From Vitrella brassicaformis (lineage: Eukaryota; Sar; Vitrellaceae), in assembly GCA_001179505.1 (NCBI GenBank), contig CDMY01000254.1:43005-107004 (forward strand): 64,000 nucleotides of DNA. Reading direction: 5' to 3'. A program made the translations under genes and the position numbers. This document shows positions 24,201 to 35,816 of the stretch, piece by piece; positions within the stretch are counted from its first letter, which is position 1, and each line of letters starts with the position of its first letter. The notes under the pieces were generated by a model. It made no database searches, had not been told where the DNA came from, and was given only the letters and a program-made list of their open reading frames with translations.

Positions 24201-26362
24201 AGGAAGAAACTGGTTCAGTCTGCACACAAATACATATACACACGTGTACATGGCTTCTGGTGTACGCGGCACGTGTTGGCTCACTTGTTGATGGTCGACT
24301 CATCGAGTGTGGCAATCTCAGCGTCGTTGAGAGCAGCAGCATCCGTCGCCAGCACGCCAGGACCACCGGCATTCGTGATGATCACCAAACGGGGACCTGC
24401 ATACCAGGACGCGCATACACTCTGCGACACGTCACCCGCGTATTGGTAGGCCCCGTCTTACCCTTTGGCAGGTTTTGTTTTGCGAGTGTGAGTGCGACAT
24501 CGAACAGCTCTCCGATGGTGTCAACTCGCAAAACGCCTGCAGAAGGGACGGGCAGCCCATTGTGTTCCACTTGCTCATGCGTGTATGCGTGTTCCACATC
24601 AGACCTGCGCGCTTCATGGCGGCATCGAAGATGTTATCAGCGCCCGCAAGCGAACCCGTGTGGGACGAGGCAGCCTTGGCAGCAGCCTGCACGCAGAAGT
24701 GCGGTGTGTACTTGATGGGTGTGGTGTGCATTGTGGGTGGCTGACTGCTTGCCTCGGTCCGGCCAGCCTTGATGACAATCAAAGGCTTCTTCAGCGCGAC
24801 CTCCTTGGCAGCGGACAGAAAGGCACGCGCGTCGCCTGTTTGACCAAGGCACAGCAAGAAAGCACGAGGCCGCAATATAGAAGAACATGTAAACCTCATT
24901 GCTGTCTTCAGTTCGTACCGATTGCTTCCATATACATCAATATGGAATCAGTGTGAGGATCCTTGCCTTAAGATCAGATCGGACGGATCAGACACCTTTC
25001 TGCCATGTGCATGTCCTGGGATTTGCTGCCTGCATTACCGAGGTAGTCGATGAGGTCTGCCCAGTTGACATCAGCCATGGAGCCTATCGAGACGAACGCC
25101 GAGAATCCGATCTTCTCCTTGAGTGACCAGTCCAGCACCGAAGTGCACATCGCGCCCGACTGAGAGATGAAACCGATCTTCCCGGGCAGGGCCATCTCTG
25201 ACGGCAACAGGTGAGTCAGCATCATAGCTACGCACTAGACGTCAGCGCCCACTCACCTGACGCAAATGTCGCGTTCAGACCAACGATCGGATTCATGAGC
25301 CCCTGCAAACGCACAAGAATAGCCACACGCGTTGGCATATAGTGGTCTTGTCCGCACCAGGCAGTTGGGCCCGACGATGCGGATGCCGCCCTTCGCCGCC
25401 GTCTCTAACAGCTGCACGCATGTGGCAGACGCACACAGGAAAACTCATGTCAAACGCATGGAGGGAAAGCAAGTGACTTTTTGAGTTTCTGTGTTACTTG
25501 TTCTTCCAACTTGACGCCCTCTGGACCTATCTCCTTGAACCCTGCAGAGATGACTACCGCACCTCGAACGTTCTTCTCGACACACTCTGCCATCAGGGCC
25601 GGGATGCCCTTTGAAGAATACCCAGAGCACCACATCTCAGCAATGAAGGAACGAGTAGTGAACCTACCTTAGACGGCGTGACGATCACAACCAGGTCGAC
25701 GTCACCAGGAATCGCCTGTCACATGCACGAAGCATGCACTCGCTCCTACGGCGTACGTCTACGACACTGCCTTTTCACCTACCTTGACGGAAGGGAAGCA
25801 TTGCACTCCCATGACCTCTTCACGCTTGGGATTCACTGCATATATGGGCCCGCTGAACCCGCCCGTGACGAGGTTGCGCATCAGTGTGCCGCCCACACCT
25901 GCGATCAGAAGACACCCACGTGCAAACAACCGTCACCTGATCACCCATGTGCCCCGACACCCTCACTTCTCGGCTTGTCTGTGGCCCCAATCACTGAAGA
26001 GGGGAGGAGAAAAGAAAACAGAAAACACTCCATATGCGCCACAGAGGAATGCCTTTTACATTTTCATTCGTACCAGCGACAGAGCGCGGCGTGAAGATGG
26101 GACTGAGCCCGCTGTCTTGCACCGTCATGATGGCCTCGACAGGATCTGGGGGCGCCGTGGCAAAGTCGACCTCCTTCCATGTTGAAGAACTGACACTCGA
26201 AGAGAACCGGACGGGCAGCTTACTGAGGAAGCTGTAGGCGAGAACAGATGTGGGATGGCTGATGATGCTGGCTCCCAGGCCCGTCTGTGGGAGAAGGCTG
26301 CTGCCCTGCCGCCGGGCACCAGCAGCCGCCACACGCAAAGTGCTCGCGAAGCGAGGAAACAT
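21261..26362 (-). CDS. NDP-forming acyl-CoA synthetase fused to a GNAT acetyltransferase (PatZ/ACD-like), organelle-targeted
   Basis: Multi-exon gene from the ATG at 26362 to the TGA at 21261. The leader ([20 protein letters not shown]) is basic, lacks acids and looks like a mitochondrial presequence. Domains in order: CoA-binding Rossmann domain ([31 protein letters not shown]); succinyl-CoA-ligase-like domain ([16 protein letters not shown]); the phosphohistidine segment [19 protein letters not shown] near 24680-24620; ligase-CoA domain ([35 protein letters not shown]); ATP-grasp domain ([49 protein letters not shown]); and a C-terminal GNAT domain with motif [24 protein letters not shown]-forming acetyl-CoA synthetases convert acyl-CoA, ADP and phosphate to acid, CoA and ATP through the phosphohistidine. 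In the bacterial acetyltransferase PatZ that domain is generally inactive. Here the His is kept, so both activities are possible. Confidence 0.85.
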
Positions 26363-26727
26363 CTCGAACCTCGTGAGGTGGTGGCGACGGTCGTGCAGGG
26401 GGCCACACGACGAGAGGGCGCGCGAAAACGGCCCGGGGGAGAGAAGGGAGAAACTACTACTAGGCGCCCCCGAACAAGGGCGATCGCGCTCACCTGTGAT
26501 GTTGATGATGGAATGAATGGAACATCCATGTCAACGAAACGCTGCGTGGCGCAGCATGTTACGACTGAATTAACGCCACTGGTCTGGTGTGGGTGATCCA
26601 CGTAAGCTCTTTTGCCGCGACAAAATGTCAAGGGTCATCAGTGATAGACATATGCGCCCCGCCGCCCCAGCTGCCTGGCAGACATCCAACGGCGCTCAAG
26701 AAGTGAGCAGACCGTATCCCGTGCAGC

Positions 26728-28316
26728 CTACAGTCCTTTATTCAGAAGGACCTCTGTCACCGGCTCCCCATCTTCCGTCCTCAGTTCATGAAATGACGGC
26801 TCGAGATGCGTGACAGAAAGCTTCATTTTCTGAGGGAAGAGGGCGATGGCGGCAGGCAAGGCGCCCCACAGGCTCAAGGAGATTATGCTCACCTCCGTAA
26901 GCACCTATATGACATACAAGACGACACAATGTGTTGACGCTGTGACGACTGATGAGAAGTGTGGGCAATATGATACCTTCAAGGCTTTGGTCTTGCTGAC
27001 AAGGGGTATCCTGAGGGCAAGGGCGATGAGCGGTGGAGGGAGGATAAGGACGGGAGCCGGCAAAACGATTCGGGATATGGCCACTTGTGTTAGTGCATGT
27101 CTGGCTGCCAGCCGGGATTTGCCGAGCGTTCGACCGGACGAGTCCTGGAAACAGTAAGAATGTGTTTTCTGACGCCTGCATTATGTCCGGCTCACCTCAA
27201 CGGGGATGCCCTGCAACAAGAACGGGGAATGGATCTGCTCTGGATTGTGAACTGTGCTTTTATGGCTCACTTCAATGAGTTCGTTGCTTCTCATGAGCAC
27301 TGCATTGAACACCCCAGCACCTGCCACTGCCGTGAATGGAACCACCCTTTGGAGCACTGTTCTGGAGCCAAGCGACATGCCGCTCAGACAGAAGGGAAGA
27401 TGCCGAGAGTCTCCGTTCACCCCACAACCTACCTCATGCCAGGCGAGAGCGTGGCTCTTTTGAGCCCTTCGTTCAGGCCCACCGCCAAGCTGACAGACAC
27501 CGCTGTGGCAGAACTGCATATACAGCCGCAGACAGGAGAGGAGAAGTCATGGTCTCGCTGGTCCATCGTATTGCCTCTGCAATGAGAGTGCCTACCCGTA
27601 AGCCATCAGAGTGTTCTTAGTCTCATTTCTTCTGGCCTCATCGGACGGATCCTTGGACTTGTTGGCGTTCGCCCAATTGAACCTACAAGACGAAACAAGT
27701 TCACGTGGGGACCTACATCGAGTTGTTGAGACGAGAGATGTCGACCTACAGCGCGTTGTACGTCTGGTTGACCTACACCGGTAGACACCGAACGATTTGG
27801 TGAGTTGCGCTGGCTGTCCACCCACTGTACCTACCCATTGCCAGAGAGCAGCATTGGCGACCGTCGGGGGACTCAACAACATGCCTGCAGGACGTATACA
27901 TGGATGTATGTTGTATGTATGTAGATCTGCGTCGAACACCCCTGCGGCAGCGCCTCACCCACCTGCCACGATGGGTATGTTGACAGGCACGAACGCAGCC
28001 AGTCGGAGGGGGAGGGGGATGGGCTCGTGGGTCTGGGGATGCACACTGGCATCCAGAAGCGTCTGCGCCTCCCATAGCCTCTTGAGCTCGGGGGAGCCAG
28101 GAGGCGGTGCCGAACCGGCCTTGCTGAAACCAACACCCGACAAAGCATATGAGAAGGTGGTGGAAGGTTATGACATCATTCGCCTCACTTTTTGAACTCA
28201 TCGATGAGGGCCTGCGCTTGAAGCAAGTCTGCATCCGTCTTCAGCAGAAGGGAGGGGTCAATCAGTTTGACGAAGTGCTGTACGCGACCAAAGTAGGTCG
28301 ACTGGTCAGACGCCAT
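26728..28316 (-). CDS. SFXN: Sideroflexin (mitochondrial amino-acid transporter family)
   Basis: Inner-mitochondrial-membrane carrier; characterised members such as human SFXN1 carry serine. The ATG at 28316 gives MASDQSTYFGRVQHFVKL, the family's N-terminal block. Later exons read LKRLWEAQTLLDASVHPQTH, PLPLRLAAFVPVNIPIVAGG, AGMLLSPPTVANAALWQW, FNWANANKSKDP, VLQRVVPFTAVAGAGVFNAV followed by LMRSNELIE, GKSRLAARHALTQVAISRIV, PAPVLILPPPLIALALRIPL and SIISLSLWGALPAAIALFPQ, ending LLNKGL. The Asn-rich FNWANANKS and LMRSNELIEGI-type blocks are diagnostic. About seven introns. The gene is head-to-head with the GT77-like gene, 78 bases apart. Confidence 0.88.
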
Positions 28317-28394
28317 GAAAAACTGAGGTAGGGTAAATGATGTGACTTTGGCGTTAGAGCACGTTGAACCTTGCACAAAACTGACTCGAGGCAC
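28317..28394. promoter_or_regulatory. Short divergent promoter region, sideroflexin / GT77-like gene 1
   Basis: Only 78 bases separate the two divergent ATGs at 28316 (minus) and 28395 (plus), so both promoters and 5' untranslated regions must overlap. No TATA-like element is obvious. Confidence 0.45.
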
Positions 28395-29464
28395 ATGATT
28401 CGGAATTCGTTTTTCGCATCAGCTGCTGTATTGTCTTCTTGGGGGATCCTCCTCATGTTTATGACTCTCTGGCGATATCGAAGAACCCCGGCCATTGCAG
28501 ACGAAGGAAGATCCAGCAGCAAGCGTGTCCCCCTTTCTGGTTTCCTTTCAGAGCGTGGTGATGAGAGAAGTTCGTGGCTTCCTCCAGTTCTTCTCTCCTC
28601 GATTGCTGATGGTCGAGGATTAATTGTCCTGACGACAACCAACTGCGGCATGGTGAGAGTTGGAACAGATTTTTGTTTGCAATGGCGAAATTCCCTCACG
28701 TCTTCGCTCCCGCCTATCAGGTCGACTTTGCCGTCAATTGGGCCAGGAGTGTCCAGAGACAGGGGATTGAAAACTTCCTGATTATCTGCCTCGACGACAA
28801 ATGTATGGAGATTCTAGTGCAGGTGTTCCCCCGCAATGTAGCCCGGGCTCCATCTGAGAGACAGCTTTCAGGGACCACTGTTGGGGCGGCAAAGCATGGA
28901 AGCACAGGCTTTGCGGCTGTCGTTCAGACGAGACCCTTTTATATTCGGGAAGTGCTATCGAGGGGCTTCTCCGTCCTCTATAACGATGTTGATATCGTGT
29001 GGAGGAGGAGTGTTCTCCCATACATCGATGACAGCTATGATATGGCGGTCCAAATCGATAATACCGACCCAACGGACTATTGCACATGCATTATTTTCTT
29101 TCGGCCGACAGCGGCTTCTATCGTACTCGTGGATCGGTGGCAACAGATTATGAACGGCAACACGAACCCAAGAAAGAAGTCGTCGCGTCTCAATCAACCA
29201 TCGTTCAATCGAGCGATAAGGGAGATGAAGGGGAAGATGAAAATGAGGGTTCTTCCTCGGACACAGTTTCCTCCAGGCCGATACTTCTTCAATACGTCAT
29301 ACTCTCTTCCCACACATTCTTTGAGCCCATCAAAACGTGATGAGGTGGTCTGTGTGCATGCCAACTGGATGAAGGGTGCTGACGTGAAGCAAGACCAGCT
29401 GAGAAAGCATCAATTATGGGATGTTGACACAGGCCTGTCCAGTACATGTCTGCAGACTCGATGA
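28395..29464 (+). CDS. GT77-like nucleotide-diphospho-sugar glycosyltransferase, paralogue 1
   Basis: Type II membrane glycosyltransferase, probably in the Golgi. The ATG at 28395 starts a signal anchor (SFFASAAVLSSWGILLMFM). A 68-base intron (28653-28720) follows GLIVLTTTNCGM. Exon 2 begins VDFAVNWARSVQRQGIENFL, continues with TRPFYIREVLSRGFSVLYND and VDIVW; NDVD is the metal/nucleotide-sugar DxD motif. Then come DYCTCIIFFRPTAAS, FPPGRYFF and the end motif VVCVHANWMKG. About 333 residues. The fold matches the nucleotide-diphospho-sugar transferase family (GT77, RGXT-like xylosyl/arabinosyl/galactosyltransferases). Donor and acceptor cannot be told from sequence. Two relatives lie at 34732-35705 and 39480-40480. 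Confidence 0.8.
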
Positions 29465-30079
29465 TGAACGTTGTCTTTGTCGGAAGGCGACTGACTATGA
29501 GTGCTGCAATCTCAATGCACAACTCAAAGGCGCATTTAATCAGTTGCGTGCCTCGGGCCTTGCTCTTCTTTTGTTTCAACTTCCGTCAGACTGCATCCAC
29601 GCGCCGCAGAAGGACAGACTCTCTGTCGGCCGTGCAGAATTGGTTGGAGACACGATGTGTCACCCTTGGAGACGAGCTTCTGACAGGTATAAAACGGATC
29701 TGCAGGGGTCTTGGTACCAGCGCTGTCTTGTACGGTGGATCTTGTTGCGTATCGTGCAAGGCCTTATTGTGAATTACGCGGAGTGTCTCCAATTTGCCCA
29801 ATAAATACGAGAGGCACCGAAGGTGCCAAATCGCCGCAGGCAGGCCAGCCAGGGTGGCTCCGCGTCGGTCTGCAGTCTCACCGCCGGAGATGGTGACGCG
29901 ACATTGCACAAAGAAATTATTGGTCGAATTGTGCGCTTGACAGAGACATGAAGGTCTTTCACGATGTGTCGTGGGTACATTAATGACAGCCCTTACAACA
30001 TCAAGGGGGATTTTGTCGGCGAGTGTTTGTGTATTGGTGGAATCAACCCGGTGACGGCCCTTCGCATCATCGCAACAGC
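29465..30079. other. Intergenic region, convergent gene ends
   Basis: This holds the 3' ends of the GT77-like gene (plus) and the coiled-coil gene (minus). Open frames exist on both strands but none shows a domain or consistent coding character. No RNA gene or strong repeat is seen. Confidence 0.45.
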
Positions 30080-31355
30080 TTAGAGGCTCAGTTTTTGCCT
30101 GATCTTGAGTGTGGCGATCTCGCCTTCCTGCTCCTGGATCAACGCATCGATGCGAATCTCCAGCGAATTCTATTACGACGAGGCACACGAAGATGTCGCG
30201 AGAGACACGTTCATGTCTCTGCATACCCGTGTTTGTAGCAGAATACGGATGTCCTCTTCCGTCGACGAAAGCGCAGCCTCGATCGTCGAAAGCCACGTCT
30301 TGAGCTTAGCGCATTCATCGGCGAGCATCGGTTCGATTGCCACACGGGGACGTCCACGAGAATTGCGCTACACGAAGGGAGCAGCAAGGCAAACAGACCT
30401 TCCTGTGGATTTGTGCAGACAACTGTTTGCCTTGCTGCTCTCCGCGCATCGTTGAGCCACATCGATTCTCATCTTGAGCGATGAGAGGGCCTCAACCATG
30501 CGCAGTCGCTCCCTCTGCAGCTCTGGACGCACGTGACTCATCGTCTCGTACATCTGTGCAATTATGTCCTTACCCTGAATGTCGACGGACACCTGTGCGT
30601 GTTCCTCCTGCAGTTTCATCCTTTGACGGCGGGCCTCCTCGATGTGACACTGGATGACGTTGTTGATGGAGGCGCCGAGGAGCCGCCTGAAATTCAATGT
30701 GGTGGGTACATGTTCGTGATACATGACAAAAGTACGGTCAATGTTCGCAAACCTTTCACTTTCAATCTGCGCCCGTCTCCGGACTATTTCATGGCAACGC
30801 CTGGAAGCCTGTTTTTCCAACGGTACAAGCACAAGCACAAGCACAAGCACAAGCATACACGGATGTCTGTGTATGTCGTCTCTACTTGAGTGCACATCCG
30901 TCTTGTGTGACAGATGTGATTCTCCGTGGCCAGATCAGTGAACTGCAACCGAGCACACACGCACATACACACAAAGGAGAGCAAAAGATCCGCCTCATGA
31001 ACTTTGAAAGAAAAAAATCCCAACCTGAAAGTTCATGCGGCACTTCAAGCTCTGCGTTTTCGCCTTCGAATGGTGCGCCGCATTGACTGGAGCCGTACAT
31101 TACAGCAGACTGAGTGTGCTGTGTAAGACACTTGACACTTACAATAAGAGACTTGAATTGGCTGTTGGCTGCCAGCATCCTCGTCCCACCCATGCCATCT
31201 GTGCGCGCACACACACGCGTACGCACGCAGTCCTTTTTGCATCTTATCTTGTTATGCATACGTGTGGTGAATCGGCGCCGGCTCTCTTCCTGCACCTGTT
31301 TGCTGTGTGTTCCCTTGCCCCTCTCGACCGTCGACGAGTTCAGCCGGCTGTACAT
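30080..31355 (-). CDS. Coiled-coil protein, unknown function
   Basis: Exons assembled from the ATG at 31355 (MYSRLNSSTVERGK) through ANSQFKSLI, FTDLATENHICHTRRM, ASRRCHEIVRRRAQIESERF, NVIQCHIEEARRQRMKLQEE, VRPELQRERLRMVEALSSLK, RPRVAIEPMLADECAKLKTW, STEEDIRILLQTR and NSLEIRIDALIQEQEGEIAT, ending IRQKLSL at a TAA at 30080. Predominantly charged amphipathic helix with heptad-like hydrophobic spacing. The length and style recall cytoskeletal or axonemal filament proteins such as tektins, but the diagnostic tektin nonapeptide is not visible, so I do not name it. Exon joins in the first third are uncertain. Note the six-base repeat (ACAAGC) near 30824-30855 in an intron. Confidence 0.55.
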
Positions 31356-31575
31356 CAAGCAAAGGAACGAACTCGGCAGGTTGGATGGGCGGAGCCTCGG
31401 CCATATTTCCTCAGGCCGGCTCCGCGAAAAGGGGAACTCGGGAGGGGAAAAGGGGAAAGGGAGGGAAGGGGAAGCGAGAGGGGGCTGCAGAGTTAGGGCA
31501 CGTCAAACCATCCGTTCGAGGTTGCAGTTTCCTTCAGGGTTAGTTTTGACCGCATTTCGTACAGAGCATCTCAAC
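31356..31575. promoter_or_regulatory. Divergent promoter region with a purine-rich tract
   Basis: This separates the divergent starts of the coiled-coil gene (31355, minus) and the nucleoside phosphorylase (31576, plus). It contains a long G/A-rich run at about 31430-31485 on the plus strand. No TATA-like element is evident. Confidence 0.4.
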
Positions 31576-33023
31576 ATGGTGCCTCAGCCGCACATCATGC
31601 TCGACGTGGTACGGAATGCTCGACGTTCCGTGTTCATGCTCTGCGGAACACGGAACATGGTTATGCAGGGTCAGGTTCGCGAGGTTTGCATCACCGTGGG
31701 GGACCCCGCCCGCGCACTCAAGATGGCCGAGATGTGTGAGCAGCACAAGGAGCTGGCGTACAACCGCGAGTACAGGTGACCAACACCGAGATGGGTGGTG
31801 CGCATAGAGAGGCCCTGCATGAACATGCCTGCATGGGATGGTTAGCTGAGCTGATGTCGGTGCACGTGCGTATGATGCATGCGTGCGTGTGTTGGTTCTC
31901 AGATCGTTTGACGTGAAGCACAAGGGCAAGGCGTTCACCATCATCAGTCATGGCGTTGGCGCCTCGGGCGCGTGCATCTGCTTCGAGGAGCTCATCAAAT
32001 GCGGGGCCAAGGTGCGCTTCACAACAGACGCACGTGGTGGTGGGTGGGTGGGTGCGCATGCATGCACACATACATGCGCATGTGCTGCGTGGGGCGTGCG
32101 TGTGCAGGTGATCATGCGTGCGGGGACGTGTGGGAGCCTCATGCCCGACAAGTACGGGCAGGTAAGCAGTGCGAAACAGATCCAGAGATGTGCCGAGACA
32201 CGCGCACCTGTTCAAGTGTGTATGATGCATGGGCCTTCAGGGCGATTTGATCATCTGCACCGGCGGCGTGCGCGACGAGGGCACCTCCGAGCGCATGATC
32301 CCCATGAGTACACACATGCACACTTCGACACATGTACGTACACGTATGTGAGGGTTTTGACCTGATTGTGTAGGTTACCCTGCCGTGGCCGATGCGGAGA
32401 ACGTGTTGTTGCTGGAGCAAGTCATCAAGGAACAGGGTATGCACACCTGAGGGTGTGGACGCGACCCATTCGTGCATGCGGTTGTGCACAGGTGCCAAGT
32501 ACGCCAAGGGGCTGATGTTGTCGTCGGACGTGTTCTACCCCGTCATAGCACCGACCAACTACGAAATGTGGGCCAAGGTAAGGACGCTCCCGCTGCATTC
32601 ATACCACCCATGGGTGCCTGTTCTTGCGTATCGGTGTGGTGTTCACATCCGTGTATGGCTGTTGTGGTGCCAGGCCAATGTGATAGGCATTGAGATGGAG
32701 GTGTCGGCCCTCTTCGTGCTCTGCCAGATCAGGTGAACCACAGACAAAGATTCGGTTCGCGTGTATGTAGGGCTGCACTCTCATGCGTATGAGTGTTCAG
32801 GGGCTGCGCTGGCGTGGGTCTCTGCACCATCGATGGCTCGCCACTCAAATGGGACTCGGTATGCGTACGGGGCGCACAGGCCTCACCCAGCGTGTACGTG
32901 AGTTTCGCATGCATTGTGCTTCAGGGCGACTACGACCCCCACGGCACCAAGGTGGCCGAGGGCAAGAAGCGCATGCTCGAGGCTGCCATCGAGTGGGCCT
33001 CCCGCGCCTCCAAGCAGACATAG
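31576..33023 (+). CDS. Purine nucleoside / uridine phosphorylase (PNP_UDP_1 family)
   Basis: Cleaves nucleosides with phosphate to give the base and ribose-1-phosphate (salvage). The ATG at 31576 gives MVPQPHIMLDV; removing a 60-base intron (31609-31668) yields PHIMLDVGQVREVCITVGDP, the family's QPHI...GDPAR start. Later exons: FTIISHGVGASGACICFEEL, VIMRAGTCGSL (phosphate/ribose loop), GDLIICTGGVRDEGTSERMI, YPAVADAENVLLLEQVIKEQ, GIEMEVSALFVLCQIR (the EME motif that binds the ribose), GCAGVGLCTIDGS and GTKVAEGKKRMLEAAIEWAS, ending at a TAG at 33023. About nine short exons. Resembles apicomplexan-type enzymes in layout. The base specificity cannot be read off. Confidence 0.88.
31609..31668 (+). 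other. 60-base intron with a perfect 11-bp hairpin
   Basis: Within the nucleoside phosphorylase, GTACGG...TATGCAG brackets 60 bases. The bases at 31625-31635 (GTTCCGTGTTC) pair perfectly with 31646-31656 (GAACACGGAAC) over a 10-base loop. Length is a multiple of three and the frame stays open, so retention would insert 20 residues in the conserved N-terminal block. Splicing restores family alignment. Confidence 0.6.
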
Positions 33024-34731
33024 ACAACTAACACAACACACACTCGTAGATACTATCGATGCCTCACCACACATGCATAGACACATCCATGGGACTTGTG
33101 TGCACCATACACATCCCATACACATCCCGCGCATCCCGCGACGGAGGGGAGGGTTAGTAAGAAGAGGGAGTGGGAGAGAGTTCACACATACACACCATGC
33201 AACACCATCCATACCCAACACGAGGATTTCTCCGTAGGACCTTTCTTGGGCGGATGCAGTAGGGGGCGTTGTGTTGTTTCTTTTCCGTCTGCTTTGCTCG
33301 CCTGGCTGCCGTGTCTTGTGAGTGACATTTGGGGGGCGCTCCGTGGCCTACATATGTTGTCACTCACATACGCTATATAGTGTGCACCCGTATGTTATGT
33401 GTATATACGTAACATATATATGTATGCCTGAGTGTGTGTGGTTTTCAATGGAATGGCTGTGACGGGAACGGAAAAGGACAAACAAAAGGAAATTTTCCTT
33501 CGAGTTTGACGTCGTACAAAACACGTCTTGAGCTCCCCGCCCTACCTCCCCTCCTGTATGTACGCATTCCCGTCTTTCCTGAATGCCTCCCATCCCAGCT
33601 TATGGACAGAGGACTTGGAGTAGATTCAATATATTGGAGGACTTGAGCCACGTATTGAATGCCTCTTGCGGCGCTCCGACTCTTCTAGACACCCGCCCGT
33701 CCTGTGCGGTGCAAAACCCGGAGACAAATGTTACATACATCCACCATGAGACATCAGCGATGTCTTGGATCCCATCCACATCAAACATGCAGCTTGTCTT
33801 GGAGGAAGTGTGTCTTGGAGCTTACCTGTCTGTCCATCCACATTCTTACAGAATACTGTACTGTAATGCATTACAGTCGAATGCAACTAAGTCAGCAGCA
33901 AAAAAACACTGTGGACGACCGGAGTGATAGAGAGGGGCGTCAGGAGCATGAAAAATCTCGGCGAGCTTTTGGCACAAGAGGAACAAGACAAGGAGGTCAT
34001 CTATGTATGAAGCGAAGTGTGTCTTGGAGCTTACCTCTCACACCGACAAACACCATCTACATCCGACTGATTCCCTGCAGTGAACACAGTGGCACACATT
34101 GCATCCCATAGGTGTCTCCCTCATTCTTCACCCGCTTTGTTGACGACCGTCTTCCTCCCACCTGGTGGTACCGAAGCGTCAGCGGTGTTGGCTCACTCCG
34201 TCAGAGCATATTGCCCCCCCTCGCCCCCATCCTACCCAGTGAGAAGTGGTGACGGTGGGCGATCGTCCTGCTTAGCTCTTTGTATTTCTCCCTCTTGTCG
34301 TCCTGCCACCTGACGCCACTCTGGTCAATTGCTCCAGGAATAATGCCGTCCAATCCCCTCCGTCCCCAGACGATGCTGCTGCGCAGCCGCTGACGACATA
34401 GACAGCAAGAGACAAGACTAGTTAAGGCGATAGAGTAATGTGGGGCCATCTCTTGTATCACACTTTCTGTTCATGTCTCATGTTGTCGGCCAACAGAAGC
34501 ATCGCTTTCTCTTCTTGATCAGTGGGAGCAGCTGATGGGACAAGGAGACAAGACGCAGTATTACTCACAACAAGCGGGGTATTTTCTCACAGAAACCCTT
34601 CGGCGTGACTTTCCTTCCCGCCATCTGGTCGGGTGCAAAACGCCTCTACCAGAGGCGAATTCATGAGGTGGGCTTTAGAGAAGAGAGCTCTAATGGGACA
34701 TTGAGTGCTCTTTCTGGGTCGGCAGGTGGCG
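33024..34731. other. Intergenic region, no convincing gene
   Basis: About 1.7 kb between the convergent 3' ends of the nucleoside phosphorylase and GT77-like paralogue 2. Only short frames occur. Two features stand out: an AT-rich imperfect palindrome near 33391-33416 and an identical 23-base segment at 33805-33827 and 34014-34036. I see no tRNA, snRNA or protein gene here. Confidence 0.5.
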
Positions 34732-35705
34732 TCATTTGCATTCAGGGAGAATCATCGATTGTGGCACTCGCCATAGCCCGAAGCGTCTGAGTCGTTTCTT
34801 CTTTTTAACATGGCCTCTCACCCAGTTGGCGTGTACTACAACTACTTCGCTTCTCTGCTGGTTGCTCATTCGGTTGAAATACACATAGCCAGGGGGGAAG
34901 CGCTTGATAGGGCTGAGAATGTGTACAGACAGACCTTCTTGCAGCCTTTTGGCAGCCCGGTTGAACCCAGCTTGATTCTTGTTCTCTGCCTTCATCTCCT
35001 CTTCCCATACGTCGAGCAGCCTGAGGGAGTTCCTCGTGGGCCGAATCGCGAAAAAGCACGTGCACAAGTTCAGACTCTGGTCAGTCTTCCGAACGTCGTT
35101 CTGCACGACGAGGTCCTTGTCTCCGGGGAGAAAGGGTAATGGATTTTTCTGCCAGATCATGTCGACGTCACTGTACAAGGCAGTGTAGCCTTGTTGAAGG
35201 ATCTCGCGAACAAAGAACGACCGCTTCTTGACAAGAGCACCGAAGCCCTCGCTGTTGAACGCGGATGCAGTCGTCGATATCATATTGTTCATCGTGGGTC
35301 CCTTGACAATGTGGTCTCCGTAATGGAGGTGGAGGTGCTTGAAACACGCGTTATCGCGGCAAATTATGATCCAATTGTGAATGTCGAGCTGCGACAGACT
35401 GATAGCCCAGTTGATAGCGAAATCGGCCTGCAGCTCAGAGACACGACATCAAGTATAACGCAACTTACCCGTTTACGACCCACCATGCCACAGTTCACAG
35501 TTGTGAAGATAATCAATCTGCGAGAATCGGCAATTGATGAAAGCAGGTATGGAGAGAGCCAGTCAGAGGTGAAGTTCGAAGAGGACTTGTCGTCTGCGGT
35601 CCCCCCCTTGAGTGTGACTCCTAGCAACTTCTTCAGGGCGTCGTATGAAGCAAGCAGAAGTATGAATGCAAGGGCCGCAAAAATGAGGACACGTTTTAAC
35701 GTCAT
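34732..35705 (-). CDS. GT77-like nucleotide-diphospho-sugar glycosyltransferase, paralogue 2
   Basis: The ATG at 35705 starts a signal anchor (RVLIFAALAFILLLASYDAL). Exon 1 ends after RLIIFTTVNCGM, at the same place as in paralogue 1. Exon 2 continues ADFAINWAIS, WIIICRDNACFKHL, GALVKKRSFFVREILQQGYT and ALYSDVDMIW with the SDVD DxD motif, then CTCFFAIRPTRNS, RFPPGYVYFNRMS and EVVVVHANWVRG. Stop TGA at 34732. About 300 residues. The conserved blocks and intron position show common descent with the genes at 28395 and 39480, but the three sequences are clearly diverged from each other. Confidence 0.8.
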
Positions 35706-35816
35706 TTGCTGGGATTGGTCAGTCGGTTAAGGGTTTGACGAGATAGCTGGGATGGTGGTGGTTAAGGGTAACATTGTCCGTGTGTCCATGCCGCTGGGAG
35801 TCAATCTGAGTGATTC

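Noticed and set aside
26786-27181. Minus-strand frame of 131 codons in the sideroflexin region
   Set aside because: It is a wrong-frame read through two sideroflexin exons and their introns; the true frames give the conserved family blocks.
29586-30296. Minus-strand frame of 236 codons
   Set aside because: It overlaps the end of the coiled-coil gene in a different frame and has low-quality, Arg/Cys/His-rich translation without family similarity.
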